This document shows, piece after piece, positions 1 to 11,937 of a stretch of DNA of 64,000 bases. The stretch's first letter is position 1. Every line of letters begins with the position of its first letter. Below the pieces are notes generated by a model. The model made no database searches, had not been told where the DNA came from, and saw nothing but the letters and a program-made list of their open reading frames with translations. The position numbers were made by a program, and so were the translations under genes. Source of the stretch: Mya arenaria (taxonomy: Eukaryota > Mollusca > Bivalvia > Myida > Myidae); contig NC_069123.1 of NCBI RefSeq assembly GCF_026914265.1, positions 51,282,949-51,346,948 on the forward strand. The letters run 5' to 3'.

Positions 1-345
1 GGGTCTTGAGTGCGACAGGCTGCATCGTCATTGTGAACATTTAGGGCAATTTCTAAAATCCTTTAATGCATGGTCAAGATACAGCCTGGACAAGGATCAT
101 TTCAACCTTTCACCTTAACATGGTCTTATGCACAACACGCCACCTCATCATGGTGAACCTTCATTGCAAGTTTTTTTGAAATCCTATAATGCATGGTCAA
201 GTTACAGACCGTATAAGGATCAATTCAACCTTTGACCTTTTGAGTACAGAACTTGGTATTGTTTGCGACGGACCGCCTCATCATGGTGAACCCTCATGGC
301 AAGTTTTTTGAAAATCCTAAAATGCATGGTCAAGATACCTAGCGA
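1..345. repeat. Tandem copies of a mollusc dispersed repeat
   Basis: Three imperfect units of about 120-130 bp are visible. Each carries the block AATGCATGGTCAAGATAC or a variant (near 66, 190 and 321) and a block like CATCATGGTGAACC. The array runs off the left edge. The same style of sequence returns at 5740-6110, so this is probably part of a pearl-like element core. Nothing coding is seen. Confidence 0.6.
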
Positions 346-831
346 ACAATTTTAGTCCCGACAGGTGAAGCACTTTCCTACGCACATACTCAGAACAGCC
401 ATTGTGACAACGATGCCTCGCTCACTTCAAGCAGGCTCGACCATAAAATGGAATAATGTTAAGCTAAGTGAATATAAATAATAAATAGTTTTGTTTGTTT
501 TGTCCCTGCAATATCCATCCAAATACTCATCAATGTTATCTTTACGATGACAAAAATAAAAAATACCCTAAAATCACAGATACAGAATGACAACAGTGAG
601 AAGAAATTTTGGATTTTCCTTTCAACCAAATAGTGTACTTCTGTATTAAAATGTTTAACAGTGGAGTCAAAATTTTATCATTGCAGCAAAAACACAAATT
701 AACTATATATTAAAAATAAATGAAAGTCATTGGCTCTTTTAGTCAAAAGCAATGCTGTTATCTTATTGGAATTATTCAGAAAAACAGATGTAAAGGACAA
801 AAAGGAATTCAAAATCTAGCAAAACACATCA
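346..831. other. Downstream flank and probable 3' UTR of the MMD-like gene
   Basis: This AT-rich stretch follows the MMD stop codon on the minus strand. No conserved reading frame is seen, and no convincing AATAAA signal on the minus strand could be placed. The part next to the stop codon should be 3' UTR by position only. Confidence 0.4.
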
Positions 832-3800
832 TCAAACCATTCTGTCAACAATGTTTTCAGTTTTCCCATGCTGGCCGACCAGATATGTATTTATGGCGTA
901 GAAGTGAACGAATGCGCCAAGGAACACGAAGCAGTGCCAGATGGCGTGGGCAAATGGAATAATGCCATCACACTTGAAGAACAGGACCCCAGCCACATAA
1001 ATCACTCCCCCCACAGCAAGCTCATGCACACCTGATGGATCTGTCTGAAAATAGTACAAAAATGATGAATTATGACCGTGAAAAATATTTACAACTCTCC
1101 ATGCCAATTTAAATTTAATTAGTTAGTTATGGGTCAAAACCTATGCATTTTATTTACTAACAAAATTCCTTTATTTACATGACTGTTATACAAAGAATAT
1201 CAGGAAATCAAACTATTTACATTGTATGACCTTGGTGTATGAGCAACTAACCACAAAATCAATAGGGTCATCTATTGATCAGGAAAGGGGTCATCTACTG
1301 ATCATGTTAGGGGTCATCTACTGAACATGATAGGGGTCATCTACTGATCATGTTAGGGGTCATCTACTGAACATGATAGGGGTCATCTACTGATCATGAT
1401 ATAAGTCATCTTCTGATCAGGAAAGGGGTCATCTTCTAATCATGATACAGGTCATCTGCTGATCATGAAAGGAGTCATCTGATGATCATGTTAGGGGTCA
1501 TCTACTGATCATGATAGGGGTTATCTACTGATCATGATAGGGGTCATCTACTGATCATGTTAGGGGTCATCTACTGATCATGATAGGGGTCATCTACTGA
1601 TCATGATAAGGGTCATCTTCTGATCACAAAAGGAGTAGTCTACTGATCATGTTAGGGGTCATCTACTGACCATGGTAGGGGATATCTTCTAATCATGATA
1701 CGGGTCATCTGCTGATCATGAAAGGAGTCATCAGATGATCATGTTAGGGGTCATCTACTGACCATGATAGGGGTCATCTACTAATAATGAAAGGGGTTAT
1801 CTACTGATCATGATAGGGGTCATATAATGATCATGATAGGGGTCATCTACTGATCATGTTAGGGGTCATCTACTGATCATGATAGGGGTCATCTACTGAT
1901 CATGAAAGGGGTAATCTCCTGGTCATGACCAATGTATGTATGTATGTATGTCTGTATGCATTTCTTTAGACCTTGCGGTCAAGGATAACCTGTGAAAGTG
2001 CAAGCACTTATTTCCAACAGGGTCCTTTGTTTTTGCTGAAGGGACACTAGCTGAAGAGACAGCGGTGGGATACAAGGAAGTCCGGGTGCTATACCCTAGC
2101 TCTTTTTCGAAGAGACCCCTAGGTTCTTTTACGTGCTCGGTGTAAAGCACCGATAAGCGGGGTACAACTTTCTGGGGTTAAACCAGTACTGAGTATACCA
2201 CTTTTCCAAGCACTACCCTTTAAATGCCGAGCGCCAGGCAAGGAAGCTACTTGTACCAACTTTTAACATCTTTTGGTATGACGCAACCAGGGATCCAACC
2301 CACCACCTCCCGCTACATAGGCGGATGCTTAACTACTAGGCCACAGAGATGGTTAATATAAAAGGTGTATATAAAATTTGAAGATTAAACAACAGATCAT
2401 TCTTACTTTGACTGGAAACTATTTTATGATATAAACACTGACCATGTATACAATGTTGAACGGACTCTTCACCAATTATAAAAATACATTGATCAGAAAA
2501 TAATGTGTGATACCGATGATGTTCACACTGCCGAACAAAGTGATCCCTGTGTCTGCCATTCTTTGAAGGTTTTTCAAAGTCTTAAGTGCATGAAGCTGGT
2601 TTGAAATGAATAATTTCAAGCTTACCATGTGTGTGACTGCATAAGCTGGACAAATTCCTATAATAAGGTAAAACACTACCTCTAGCGACTTGTATCTGAA
2701 AAACAAGATAAGTAGACAATAGTAAAAATATATTCATGTGTAATAAAAATAGTGTGTCATGTTTATTTACAATAAATTTATCGATTATAAGTAATCTAAT
2801 TCATCTGAGCATAAGTTTCTCAGAAATAATGTGCTAGATAAAGAACATTTCTGAAGCAAGAACATGTATAAGTTGAGTTGTACACCCCAAAGTCATTCAA
2901 TAACATTCATGTTCCAGAGTGAGATTAGCACAGTGTATCACTATAGAGCGGACATTAGCCACAGTTTGCAATGTTTAAGTTTAGTTTATACCGATTTATT
3001 TTAGCTCAATCATGAAGACAGCTGAATGCAGGTAAGAATCAGCCTTGAGTGTGTTCCTTATGTAAAAAAATCACAACAGTACAGGTTTTTCCTTTTGATA
3101 AACCATGAGAGTGTACCCAAGAGACATGGTCATATAACCTCTAGACTAGACTAGACTACTTGCACTCTATTTCAACAATCAGAGGCAACATCTAAGAAGC
3201 ATAACACATGTCTTCAATGAAGCTCAAAGCATGTAAGGTGACATACTTGCTGTGGAAGAGGAACTGGTAGATAATGCCAAGTACAGCCCCGACCCAGACC
3301 ACCCACATGAAGAAATTGTCCACACCTCCGAAGTCCTTCAGCAGCAGCCTGCCATGGACATGGGAAATGTTTAACTATGTTTAAAACATGAAATTGTATT
3401 CATAAACCAACATGAAAATCAAACTCAACTGCAAAACTGAAACAAACAACCTTTAATGCCTACACCAATGAGATTGAATATACTATCTGCATGACTTTGC
3501 ATATCTATTTTGCAAGTTTAACCATATGTCCATGCCAAACAAGAACTAAAATTTGTGATGAATTCATTCAACTTACCATGATGTCAATAAAGCAAATTTC
3601 ATTAAACTTACCAAGGAGTGTAGGAAGCGGAATTCACTGAACTTACCAAGGAGTGTAAGACACGGAATTCATTAAACTTACCTAGGAGTGAAAGAAGCGG
3701 ATTTCATCGAATTTACCAAGATGAGTAAGATGCGGAATTCATTTAACTTACCTGGGAGTGTAAGAAACGGAACTCATTTAACTTACCTAGGAGTGTAAGA

Positions 3801-6800
3801 CACGGAACTCATTTAACTTAACTAGGAGTGTAAGACATGGAACTGATTTCACTTACCTAGGAGTGTAAGACACGGAACTCATTAAACTAACCAAGGAGTG
3901 AAAGAAGCGGAATTTATTGAACTTACCAAGGAGAGAAAGAAGTGGAATTCATTGAACTTACGAAGGAGTGAAAGAAGTGGAATTCATTTAACTTACCAAG
4001 GAGTGAAAGAAGTGGATTTAAACGAACTTACGAGGAGTGTAAGACGTGAAATTCATTGAACTTACGAAGGAGTGAAAGAAGTGGAATTAAACGAACTTAC
4101 GAAGGAGTGTAAGACGTGAAATTCATTGAATTTACTAAGGAGTGAAAGAAGGGGAGTTCATTTAACTTACCTAGGAGTGTAAATCGTGTAATTCATTGAA
4201 CTTACGAAGGAGTGTAAGACGTGGAATTCATTGAACTTTCCAAGGAGTGAAAGACGAGGAGTTCATTCAACTTACCAAGAAGTAAATGAAGCGGAGTTCA
4301 TCGAACTAACCAAGGAGTGTAAGACGCAGAATTCATTGAACTTACCAAGGAGTGAAGGAAGCAGAGTTCATCAAACTTACCAAGGAGTGTAAAACGCAAA
4401 ATTCATTGAACATACCAAGGAGTGTAAGAAGCTTAATTCATTCAACTTACCAAGGAGTGAAGGAAGTAGAGTTCATCGAAATTACCAAGGAGTGTAAGAC
4501 GCAGAATTCACTGAACTTACCAAGGAGTGAAGGAAGCAGAGTTCATCGAAATTACCAAGGAGTGTAAGACGCAGAATTCACTGAACTTACCAAGGAGTGG
4601 AGGAAGTAGAGTTCATCGAAATTACCAAGGAGTGTAAGACGCAGAATTCACTGAACTTACCAAGGAGTGAAGGAAGCAGAGTTCATCGAACTTACCAAGG
4701 AGTGTAAGACGCGGAATTCATTGAACTTACAAAGGAGTGTAAGAAGCGGAATTCATTTAACTTACCAAGGAGTGTAAGAAGCAGCAATGAAGATATAGAT
4801 CACTGCTCGGTCACCAATGTGCAAACAGTGCTTTAGCTTGCTGCAAACACAACAAATCACTTAGGCTTACATGGGTTGACATTTACTTTATTCTTTAATG
4901 CTTAACTTTACATAAATAATTATATCCAAATTTTAAATAACTTCAATCAATCCTGACCAATAACACTGTCTTCAATGAGCAAACTTCAATTTTGCATAAT
5001 TATTTAATGTAAAGTATGCCCAAAATGAGTTACAAGCTACTGCTTACCTTTTAGTCCTAGCAAATGAGAGTGAGTGATACATGGTGGACGTAGTGAACAA
5101 AAAGAACAGTGCCATGCCGTAAATAAGGAGAGCGGCGACCTCGGTTGGGGATGAGGCTCGCTCCTGCATTATCTTCAAACCATAGAGGCTCGGAAATATA
5201 CAGATCTGTGAACAAGCATTATTCATGTGAAGAAAATTACATCAATAAATATACAGTAATTATAGCATGATTTCAAAAAACAACTTCAAATGCCCTCAAA
5301 GTGATAGCCAATACAATGTACACGAAACCAATAAGCGTGACTTGATCTTTTAAAAGAAGACCTGCGTCTTGCAAAAGACACTTTATCTTTTAGAGATTAA
5401 CATTTTTGCCTATTGATTTTAAATGTCCTTGGATGAAAAGGAAACAGTCTAGACATGAGCATATGAAATACAATTGCATAATTTCACCAAATAACCTGAA
5501 GTGTGAACACGACATTTGAGGCAGGGACCTGTTGACTGGGTCTTATGTACGTTTCCACATGGTAAACATTTGTTCTGCTTTGTCGCATGGATGAAAAAGT
5601 TACATATCGGACATTATCAAATGTTTTGTAGTTGTAACCTCTAATTGTGATCTTTGAGGTGCAACCTGGTTCAAGCCTGCCTCTCATCATTCCTATTTAA
5701 GTTAAATTTGTTCCAGATACATACTAGACATTACCATAACTTTTTTATGTAATGTAATACCAAAGTGTGACATTGATCTTTAAGGTAGGAACCTAGGTTT
5801 TGAGTGTGACACATCATCTTCAAGTGGTCAACATTTGCAATGCAGCTAGTTATTTTAAATTCATCGAATGCATGAGGAAATCACACTCCAGGCAGGACTA
5901 TATGTTAAGTAATTGCATACTTGTGCCGAGTAAGATTTAAGTGTGACCTTGACCTTTGAGGCAAAACCTGTGTCTTGCTCATGACTCATCATCGTCATGT
6001 GGTGAACATTTGAGCCTTATTTAATTTATATTTGTCCCATGCATGAGAAAGTTAAAACCGGGACATTGAAATTCAGACGTCAAGACAGACAGTGCGATTA
6101 CTATATGCCACCCTTAAAAGGTATCAAAATACAGTAAAATATATGAAAGTATAGAAAATGATTATTATGCAAATAAAAGAAAAATCTGCAATGTATATAC
6201 ATATACTGTCCAATTTGGTGGACAAGCTCTGGCATACAATAAGCATGTGTATCTGTCTGGAATGGCTTACAGGTTAATTACACTATCAATATGACCAACT
6301 TAAATATCAAAATAATACACATGAAAAACAAAAACAAAAAAAGCTTTCACAGAATAAACAGCTCTGCAAATGAATATTTAAGAATAAAGGTATACATACC
6401 CCATGAGTGAACATGTTGGCCAGGTGCTCCAAGTCTGTTGGCTTGTAGTGCTCCCCATGACTAGCTCTCTCATTCTTTAATCTACAATCAGCATAGATAT
6501 TTTACATTGACAAGCTATATCAAACAAATTTGAAAAATTCAGGTATACTTGGTAAATAAATATTGCTATTAGCTACATATTATTGGCGATCATCTAAACT
6601 TGTCGGACATGTGAAGGTAGATTTGAATCCCTAGAGAGAAAGATTTTGGTCCAAAGAGGAAGATTTTACAGAATGTGCTTATTCCACAATTTCTATAGAT
6701 TTTGTTTGTTTTAGGTACACTTGACATTACATTGTGTTGTTACTTGTGTCCTCGATTAACCTTTTATGTATTTACTGATGGTAAACACTAACTCTTTTCT

Positions 6801-9800
6801 TGCTTCTTGCTTCAATTTTCATAATTTTTAAATTCATTTTCTAGATCACAAGAAGGCCATTATGTAATTTTCAAAGCAAAATAATACTTTTATGAAATAA
6901 CAATTACAAAACAGGAAAGTTATTTATGTAGATGTAGGTGGTAATAGCCTTCCTGATCATTACAAACTTAAACAAAGGATAGTTGCCTTATGGCCCTCCA
7001 TCCAAATAGCTTGCATTTTTATTGCAAGATCCAGACTCATCCTGACAAAAGAGAGTTATTTTCACTCTATTGCTTGTCATAGCAACCACATTTTTTGTTT
7101 GACAAAAAGATTAAAAGGATGTGCATAGCTTCCTAATTGCCCACTTTCTAGTTTAAAAGTTCCATTAACATGTATTGCATACTTCTTGCTTGAGTTATTA
7201 CAACTTCTAGTTTTTCAGGACAGACTTACCAACATTTGTGGCTTTTTTTTCTTCTTAAAAAAATAGCTCAAACATAAGCAGATGTTTTTATCAGTATTTC
7301 ATACAGTTAACGACACAAGAAAAGTCCTAACCCTATAACAATCAAACCAGTGAGCATCAGATGGTGCTCCAGGACAGATGGATGGAGACACAGTAAACCT
7401 ATAGTCTCTGCCAGTGAAACCAGTAGGAGACAAAACACTAGAATTCCATGAACCATTAAAATCATAAGGGGTCATCTACAGGTCAGACACAACTCCAAGT
7501 CAGGTTTGAGTGCCATGGGTGCAGGCATTGCCGAGTTATCTCTCGAAACATTTTCGCATTCAAGGTCACTGTGAACTTGACCTTTGACCCAATGACTCCT
7601 AAAATCAATAAGGGTCATCTCCTAGTCAGGCCCAACTTCCATGTCAAGATTGATGATCATAGGTTCAGGCATTGTTGAGATATCACTGGGAGAAGACTTG
7701 TTAACTTTTTTGCGTTTAAGGTTACTGTGACCTTGACCTTGGCCCGATGACCCCCAAAGTCAAGAGGGTTCATCTACTGTTCAGGCCCAACCTTCATGTC
7801 AAGTTTGATGACCATAGGTCCAGGAGTTGTCGAGTTTGCTTTCAAGATCACTGTGACCTTGACCTTTGACCCCTAAAATCAAAAAGGGGTCATCTACGTG
7901 TCAGGCTTAACCTCCAAGTCAAGATTGAGGGCCATGGGTGCAGGCATTGTCGAGTTATCACTCGGACAACCTTTAACCATTTAAGGTCACTGTGACCTTG
8001 ACCTTTAGCCCGATAACCCCCCAAAACAATAAGGGTCATCTACTGGTCAGGCCCAACCTCCAAGTCAAGTTTGAGGGCCATGGGTGCAGGCATTGTAGGG
8101 TTATCACTCGGACAAACTTTTACCATTCAAGGTCACTGTGACCTTGGCCTTTGGCCCGATGACCCCCCAAAACAATAGGGGTCATCTACTTGTCAGGCCC
8201 AACCTCCAAGTCAAGATTGAGGGTCATGGGTGCAAGCATTGTCGAGTTATCACTCGGACAACCTTTTACCATTCAAGGTCACTGCGATCTTAACCTTTGG
8301 CCCGATGACCCCCCAAAACAATAGGAGTCATCTACATGTCAGGCCAAACCTCCAAGTCAAGTTTGATGGCTATGGGTGCAGGCATTGTTGAGTTATCACT
8401 CGGACAAACTTTTACCATTCAAGGTCACTGTGACCTTGACCTTTGGCCCGATGACCCCCAAAAACAATAGGGTTCATCTACTGGTCAGGCCCTCCAATTC
8501 AAGTTTGAGGGCCATGGGTGCAGGCATTGTCGCGTTATCACTCAGACAACCTTTTACCATTCAAGGTCACTGTGACCTTAACCTTTGGCCTGATGACCCC
8601 CCAAAACAATAGGGAGTCATCTACTGGTCAGGTCCAACCTCCAAGTCAAGTATGAGGGCCAAGGGTGCAGGCATTGTCGAGTTAACACTCCGAACAACCT
8701 TTTACCATTTAAGGTCACTGTGACCTGGACCTTTGGCCTGATGATCTCCAAATCAATAGGGGTCATCTACTGGTCAGGCACAACCACCAAGTCACAAGTA
8801 TGAGGGCCATGGGTGCGGGCATTGTCGAGTTATCAATTGGACAACCTTTTACCATGCAAGGTTACTGTGACCTTGACCTTTGGCCCGATGATCCCCAAAA
8901 ACAATAGGGGTCATCTACTGGTCAGACCCACCTTCCATATCAAGTTTGATGACTAAAGGGTTAGGCATTGTTGAGTTATCACTTGGACAAGCTTTAAAAT
9001 ATTTTACCATTAAAGGTCACTCTGACCTTGACCTTTAACCCGATGAGCCCTAAAATCTATAGGGGTCATCTACTAGGCAGGCCTAACTTTCATGTCAAGT
9101 TTGATGACCATACGTCCAGGAATTTTTTAGTTATCACTCGGACAAGCTTTGGTCTACCGACGGACAGACTGACCTACCGACCAACATGTGCAAAGCAATA
9201 TACCCCTCTTCTTTATAGGGGGGGCATAATAAAACAGAGACAGTAGAAAAAATGTCTTGATTGATTTGTGAGTACATTTCTCACTAAATCAGCTTCAGAC
9301 AGATTTCTTCCATATTAGATATCAACATTGAGAAGTAGAAAACATTGATGGAGTAAGCACGGTTTACCCAAAGGGTAATTTTTTTTTATATTTATTCTAT
9401 TCTAAATATATGCATTGATCCACTTTTTTTTTTACTTCAAGTTGGTTACAATTGCTAAGAATTTCAGACTTTTAATTGTGAGTCTGGAAGCATTTAAATT
9501 GAATCTTTTCTACTGACAATTCTTTAAAAACAGATTCTAAGTTGAGAAGCACTTCAATGATCCTGATAAATAACAGTGACAATTTTTTTGTTTAAACACT
9601 ATTTAAACCTTTATAATAAACACGTCTAAAGATAATACAGTGAACGTGATTCCACGTAAGCATAACTTACTGTAACTTTTTCACCAATAAAAAGTAATTT
9701 CTTTAAACTCAAAAGCTTTGGTGTTGTGAACTTTTGAGATAAAGAATTACATCCTTTGTTATTTTTAAAATCTATACACCATACCGTACAACTTATTTGG

Positions 9801-11668
9801 AAAATGATATCTCTTAAGATGACCGATCCATGAGGACAAATTAGATTGGTCAACAGTGAACATGAATATATAGTACACGTTACGGGCAATGAAAGATAGG
9901 GAGTTTTACACAAAATAGCGATTTGGTAGTGTCTGCATGCAGAGCGAAAGAAGTGGGTTGATCACCATCAGATGCAAATATCCGTTTGTGCAGTGTATTA
10001 TATTTAGGTTCAATGTAAAAAAAAATCACATTGGATGATAAGAATCAAGGTTATTTAATAGCGAACTTGGTCTCCAAAATTCCAGGACAATTGGGGGCAG
10101 AAAGTATAACCAGGCATATAGAAGCATATAAACTGTCTACTCTGGAGCTAGCTGTCAATGTGGTAAGTCTGCCCGCAGATTGAGGGGAAGTCGGTTCAAT
10201 CCCCACCACAGTGGCTTGATGACAAAGGCTCATTAAAGTCACAATAAATAATTTCAACCAGCCAAAATTATATTTTATACATACTTGAACATGTATATCA
10301 TCAAAATAATACATTGCCATAAACATAAAATGAGGTTTGACAAAATTCAAAAATACCCTATACTGTAATATGAAACAAGTGAAGAATGATCGCCGGGCGA
10401 AAATGTAAACAAAGACCAATTCTTGTTGAAAATTATAACTTCGTAAGCTACAAACAAAATACCTGGCTCATAGATGCAGTGGCCCGTAATATACACGTTA
10501 AAACCGGTATTCTTGTCGAGACAAACAGTATACGACGAAAATGCGAATTATCACAAGCGCTAGCCAGACATTGTTCTGTCAAAATGACATAGTACCCGAC
10601 TCGCCTTAATCGATTAGCGAAAGTGAACGAAGGGCTGGAACCACCCAAACACTCAACTCTTTTCCGATGGTTCCCGTCCTTCGGCTGCTTTCGCTAATCG
10701 ATTAAGGCGAGCCAGGTACTGCGTCATTTTGACAGAATAATGTCTGGCTAGCGCTTGTGATAATTCGCATTTTGAAGCATTTTCGTCGTATACTGTTTCT
10801 CTCGACAAGAATACCGGTTTTAACGTGTATATAACGGGCCACTGCATATATGAGCCAGGTATTTTGTTTTTAGCTTATGAAGAAGTTATAATTTTCAACG
10901 AGAATTGGTCTTTGTTTACATTTTCCCCCGGCAAACATTCTTCACATGTTTCATATTACAGTATATGGTATTTTTGAATTTTGTCAAATCTCATTTTATG
11001 TTTATGGCAATGTATTATATTGATAATATACATGTTCAAGTATGAATAAAATATAATTTTGGCTAGTTGAAATTATTTATTGTGACTTTAATGAGCCTTT
11101 GTCATCAAGCCACTGTGATCCCCACCAGATGCATACAGCAATTTGTGCAGTCTATAACACAAAATATTCTTTTTTGAAATCTACCACCAAATTAGTTAAT
11201 GTGATTGACACATTTGAGTAAGACTATGCTATCAGCATTTAATCTGATTCAGTATCAATATCACAGTAAATCACTCGTCACTGTACTAACTTACTTCGAG
11301 GTGTCAACAGAAAACGAAATATTTCTTCTCAGCATTGTTGGAAATTCTCAGTCAAATCGTCCGGGCCAGATTCAACTGCAAAAAAAAACACATGCAAAAA
11401 CACACTATATGTTACAGACTGTCATCCGAAAATCTTCGTCCGAAACTAGAAAACTTTAATTTATTCGGAAAGCAAACACCACTAAAAACACACCGTAATA
11501 AAACGTAATTTTATTTCGTTAAAAAAAAAGAAAAACAAGAAACGCCAGTATGTGGTTTAATTGGTATCTTTTGTGGTAAAATCGGCTGAAATAAATGTGT
11601 TTATACCTGTTGTCATGAATTGTGCATGGCGTACTCTTCTTTTTCGAACCAAATGTCATCTCGCACAT
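832..11668 (-). CDS. MMD: Progestin and adipoQ receptor (PAQR) family protein, monocyte to macrophage differentiation factor type
   Basis: Seven coding exons: 11607-11668, 6400-6481, 5048-5205, 4766-4840, 3247-3348, 2626-2695 and 832-1044. All junctions are GT-AG, and the phases join to a 253-residue protein (human MMD 238). The start could also be the second in-frame ATG at 11659. Signature blocks are [16 protein letters not shown], then STMYHS (S88, H92), [19 protein letters not shown] (D111) and PFAHAIWH (H216, H220). These keep the Ser/His, Asp and HxxxH positions of the PAQR/CREST zinc site. Seven membrane helices are expected. Mammalian MMD proteins sit in Golgi or endomembranes; no ligand can be inferred. 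MMD and MMD2 cannot be told apart here. An alternative first exon lies at 11295-11375. Confidence 0.92.
1262..1930. repeat. 23-bp minisatellite in MMD last intron
   Basis: About 28 head-to-tail units of roughly 23 bp with consensus GGGGTCATCTACTGATCATG plus ATA. Most units hold the palindrome TGATCA. The unit matches part of the longer repeat at 7440-9231 (AGGGGTCATCTACTGGTCAG), so the array probably grew from a fragment of that element. It lies between the last two MMD coding exons and abuts a SINE on its right. Confidence 0.9.
1932..2352 (-). mobile_element. tRNA-derived SINE with TATG/CATA tail
   Basis: Read on the minus strand, the element opens with a tRNA-like head: an A-box-like TGGCCTAGTAGTTAAGC and a B-box-like GGTTGGATCC about 35 bp later. 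A central segment contains GTGCTTTACACCGAGCACG, a self-complementary stretch of the type conserved in several animal SINE families. It ends in a (CATA)n tail at 1934-1960, next to the minisatellite. The family name is not assigned. It is an ordinary intronic insertion. Confidence 0.75.
3573..4765 (-). repeat. 35-bp tandem array carrying copies of the MMD exon 4 splice donor
   Basis: About 34 diverged units of 35 bp. On the transcribed strand the unit reads CTTCTTACACTCCTTG followed by GTAAGTT and about 12 further bases. The first 16 bases are the last bases of MMD exon 4 (encoding SYTP) and GTAAGTT is its authentic donor. The array starts at the exon edge (4766/4765), so it arose by amplification of the exon-intron junction. 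More than 20 units keep an exact GTAAGTT. Splicing from any downstream copy would read TGG TAA, a stop right after the exon's last codon. Confidence 0.9.
5740..6115. repeat. Tandem-core dispersed repeat fragment
   Basis: Two to three units share the blocks GTGTGACCTTGACCTTTGAGG, CATGTGGTGAACATTTG and GCATGAGAAAGTTA. The stretch ends in CAGACGTCAAGACAGACAG and CACCCTTAAAAGG. The same blocks occur in the element at 23944-25068, so this is a decayed relative. It lies in an MMD intron. Confidence 0.6.
6482..7439. other. MMD intron sequence with no recognised feature
   Basis: AT-rich intronic DNA. Both strands were read for conserved peptides and repeats and nothing could be supported. Confidence 0.5.
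7440..9231. mobile_element. Pearl/HINE-like non-autonomous element with a ~144-bp tandem core
   Basis: About 12 units of roughly 144 bp. Each has an AGGTCACTGTGACCTTGACC segment, a GATGACCCCCAAAA segment, GGGGTCATCTACTGGTCAGG and a CAAGTCAAGTTTGAGGGCC segment. The right end carries CCGACGGACAGACTGACC and then GCAATATACCCCTCTTC...GGGGGGCATAA, a terminal hairpin-like motif typical of mollusc elements with minisatellite cores. The left end could not be fixed. No protein is encoded. Six units hold a perfect GGTCAnnnTGACC palindrome. Confidence 0.7.
10080..10206 (+). mobile_element. tRNA-Cys-like SINE head, split by a palindromic element
   Basis: The segment TGGTAAGTCTGCCCGCAGAT followed by GTCGGTTCAATCCCC resembles the anticodon arm (loop with GCA) and B box of tRNA-Cys. 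It is interrupted at 10207 by the palindrome. The target sequence resumes at 11118 with the duplicated bases ATCCCCAC and then CAGATGC. The left limit is approximate. Confidence 0.5.
10207..11117. mobile_element. 911-bp palindromic (foldback/MITE-like) element with 8-bp target duplication
   Basis: Two inverted arms of about 430 bp (about 10207-10645 and 10660-11117) meet around a short spacer. The tips are CACAGTGGCTTGATGAC and its complement. Perfect 8-bp direct repeats ATCCCCAC flank it at 10199-10206 and 11118-11125. An 8-bp duplication fits hAT- or P-type transposases. No transposase is inside, so it is non-autonomous. The arms have drifted by scattered substitutions. It lies in MMD intron 1. 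Confidence 0.85.
11295..11375 (-). CDS. MMD: Alternative first coding exon of the MMD-like gene
   Basis: On the minus strand a T-rich acceptor ending TTGCAG (11376 side) and a donor GAA|GTAAGTTAG (11295/11294) bound an 81-nt exon. An ATG at 11335 opens [14 protein letters not shown] and joins exon 2 in the right phase (AA|A, Lys). If the exon is spliced after exon 1 instead, the upstream frame meets TGA at once, so it would act as a switch to the inner ATG. This is inferred from splice signals and phase; no conservation could be tested. Confidence 0.5.
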
Positions 11669-11937
11669 GAAACGGACGGAGCACACAACAGTTTTTGAAA
11701 CAGCTGAGAATTCCCCGTGCAGAAATACAACTGAGGCAATTCTGTCAAGAAATTTTAAATAAAGTTATCATCGGGTTGCACTTGACCACTTAGAAAGCCG
11801 ATTGTGTCGTAAACCGTTAAGCACTAAACACTTCTTCCAATATTGTGCTCATCAATTCTGAGTTTGATTACTATCTATCTCTGTTTAATGTCAACTCCTC
11901 TTCCGAGTGTTCCTGACATGAACGGTGCGCGCCGGCT

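Noticed and set aside
1262-1930. Regularly spaced repeats resembling a CRISPR array or an origin iteron cluster
   Set aside because: The units are head-to-tail without unique spacers and lie in an intron of an animal gene, so this is a minisatellite.
3573-4790. Small peptide gene in the open frame over the 35-bp array (for example 4352-4567 plus)
   Set aside because: The frame is only open because the repeat lacks stops in that register. It lies in an MMD intron on the opposite strand.
10051-10847. Several ORFs of 60-120 residues on both strands
   Set aside because: They lie in the arms of the palindrome and mirror each other; no conserved protein.
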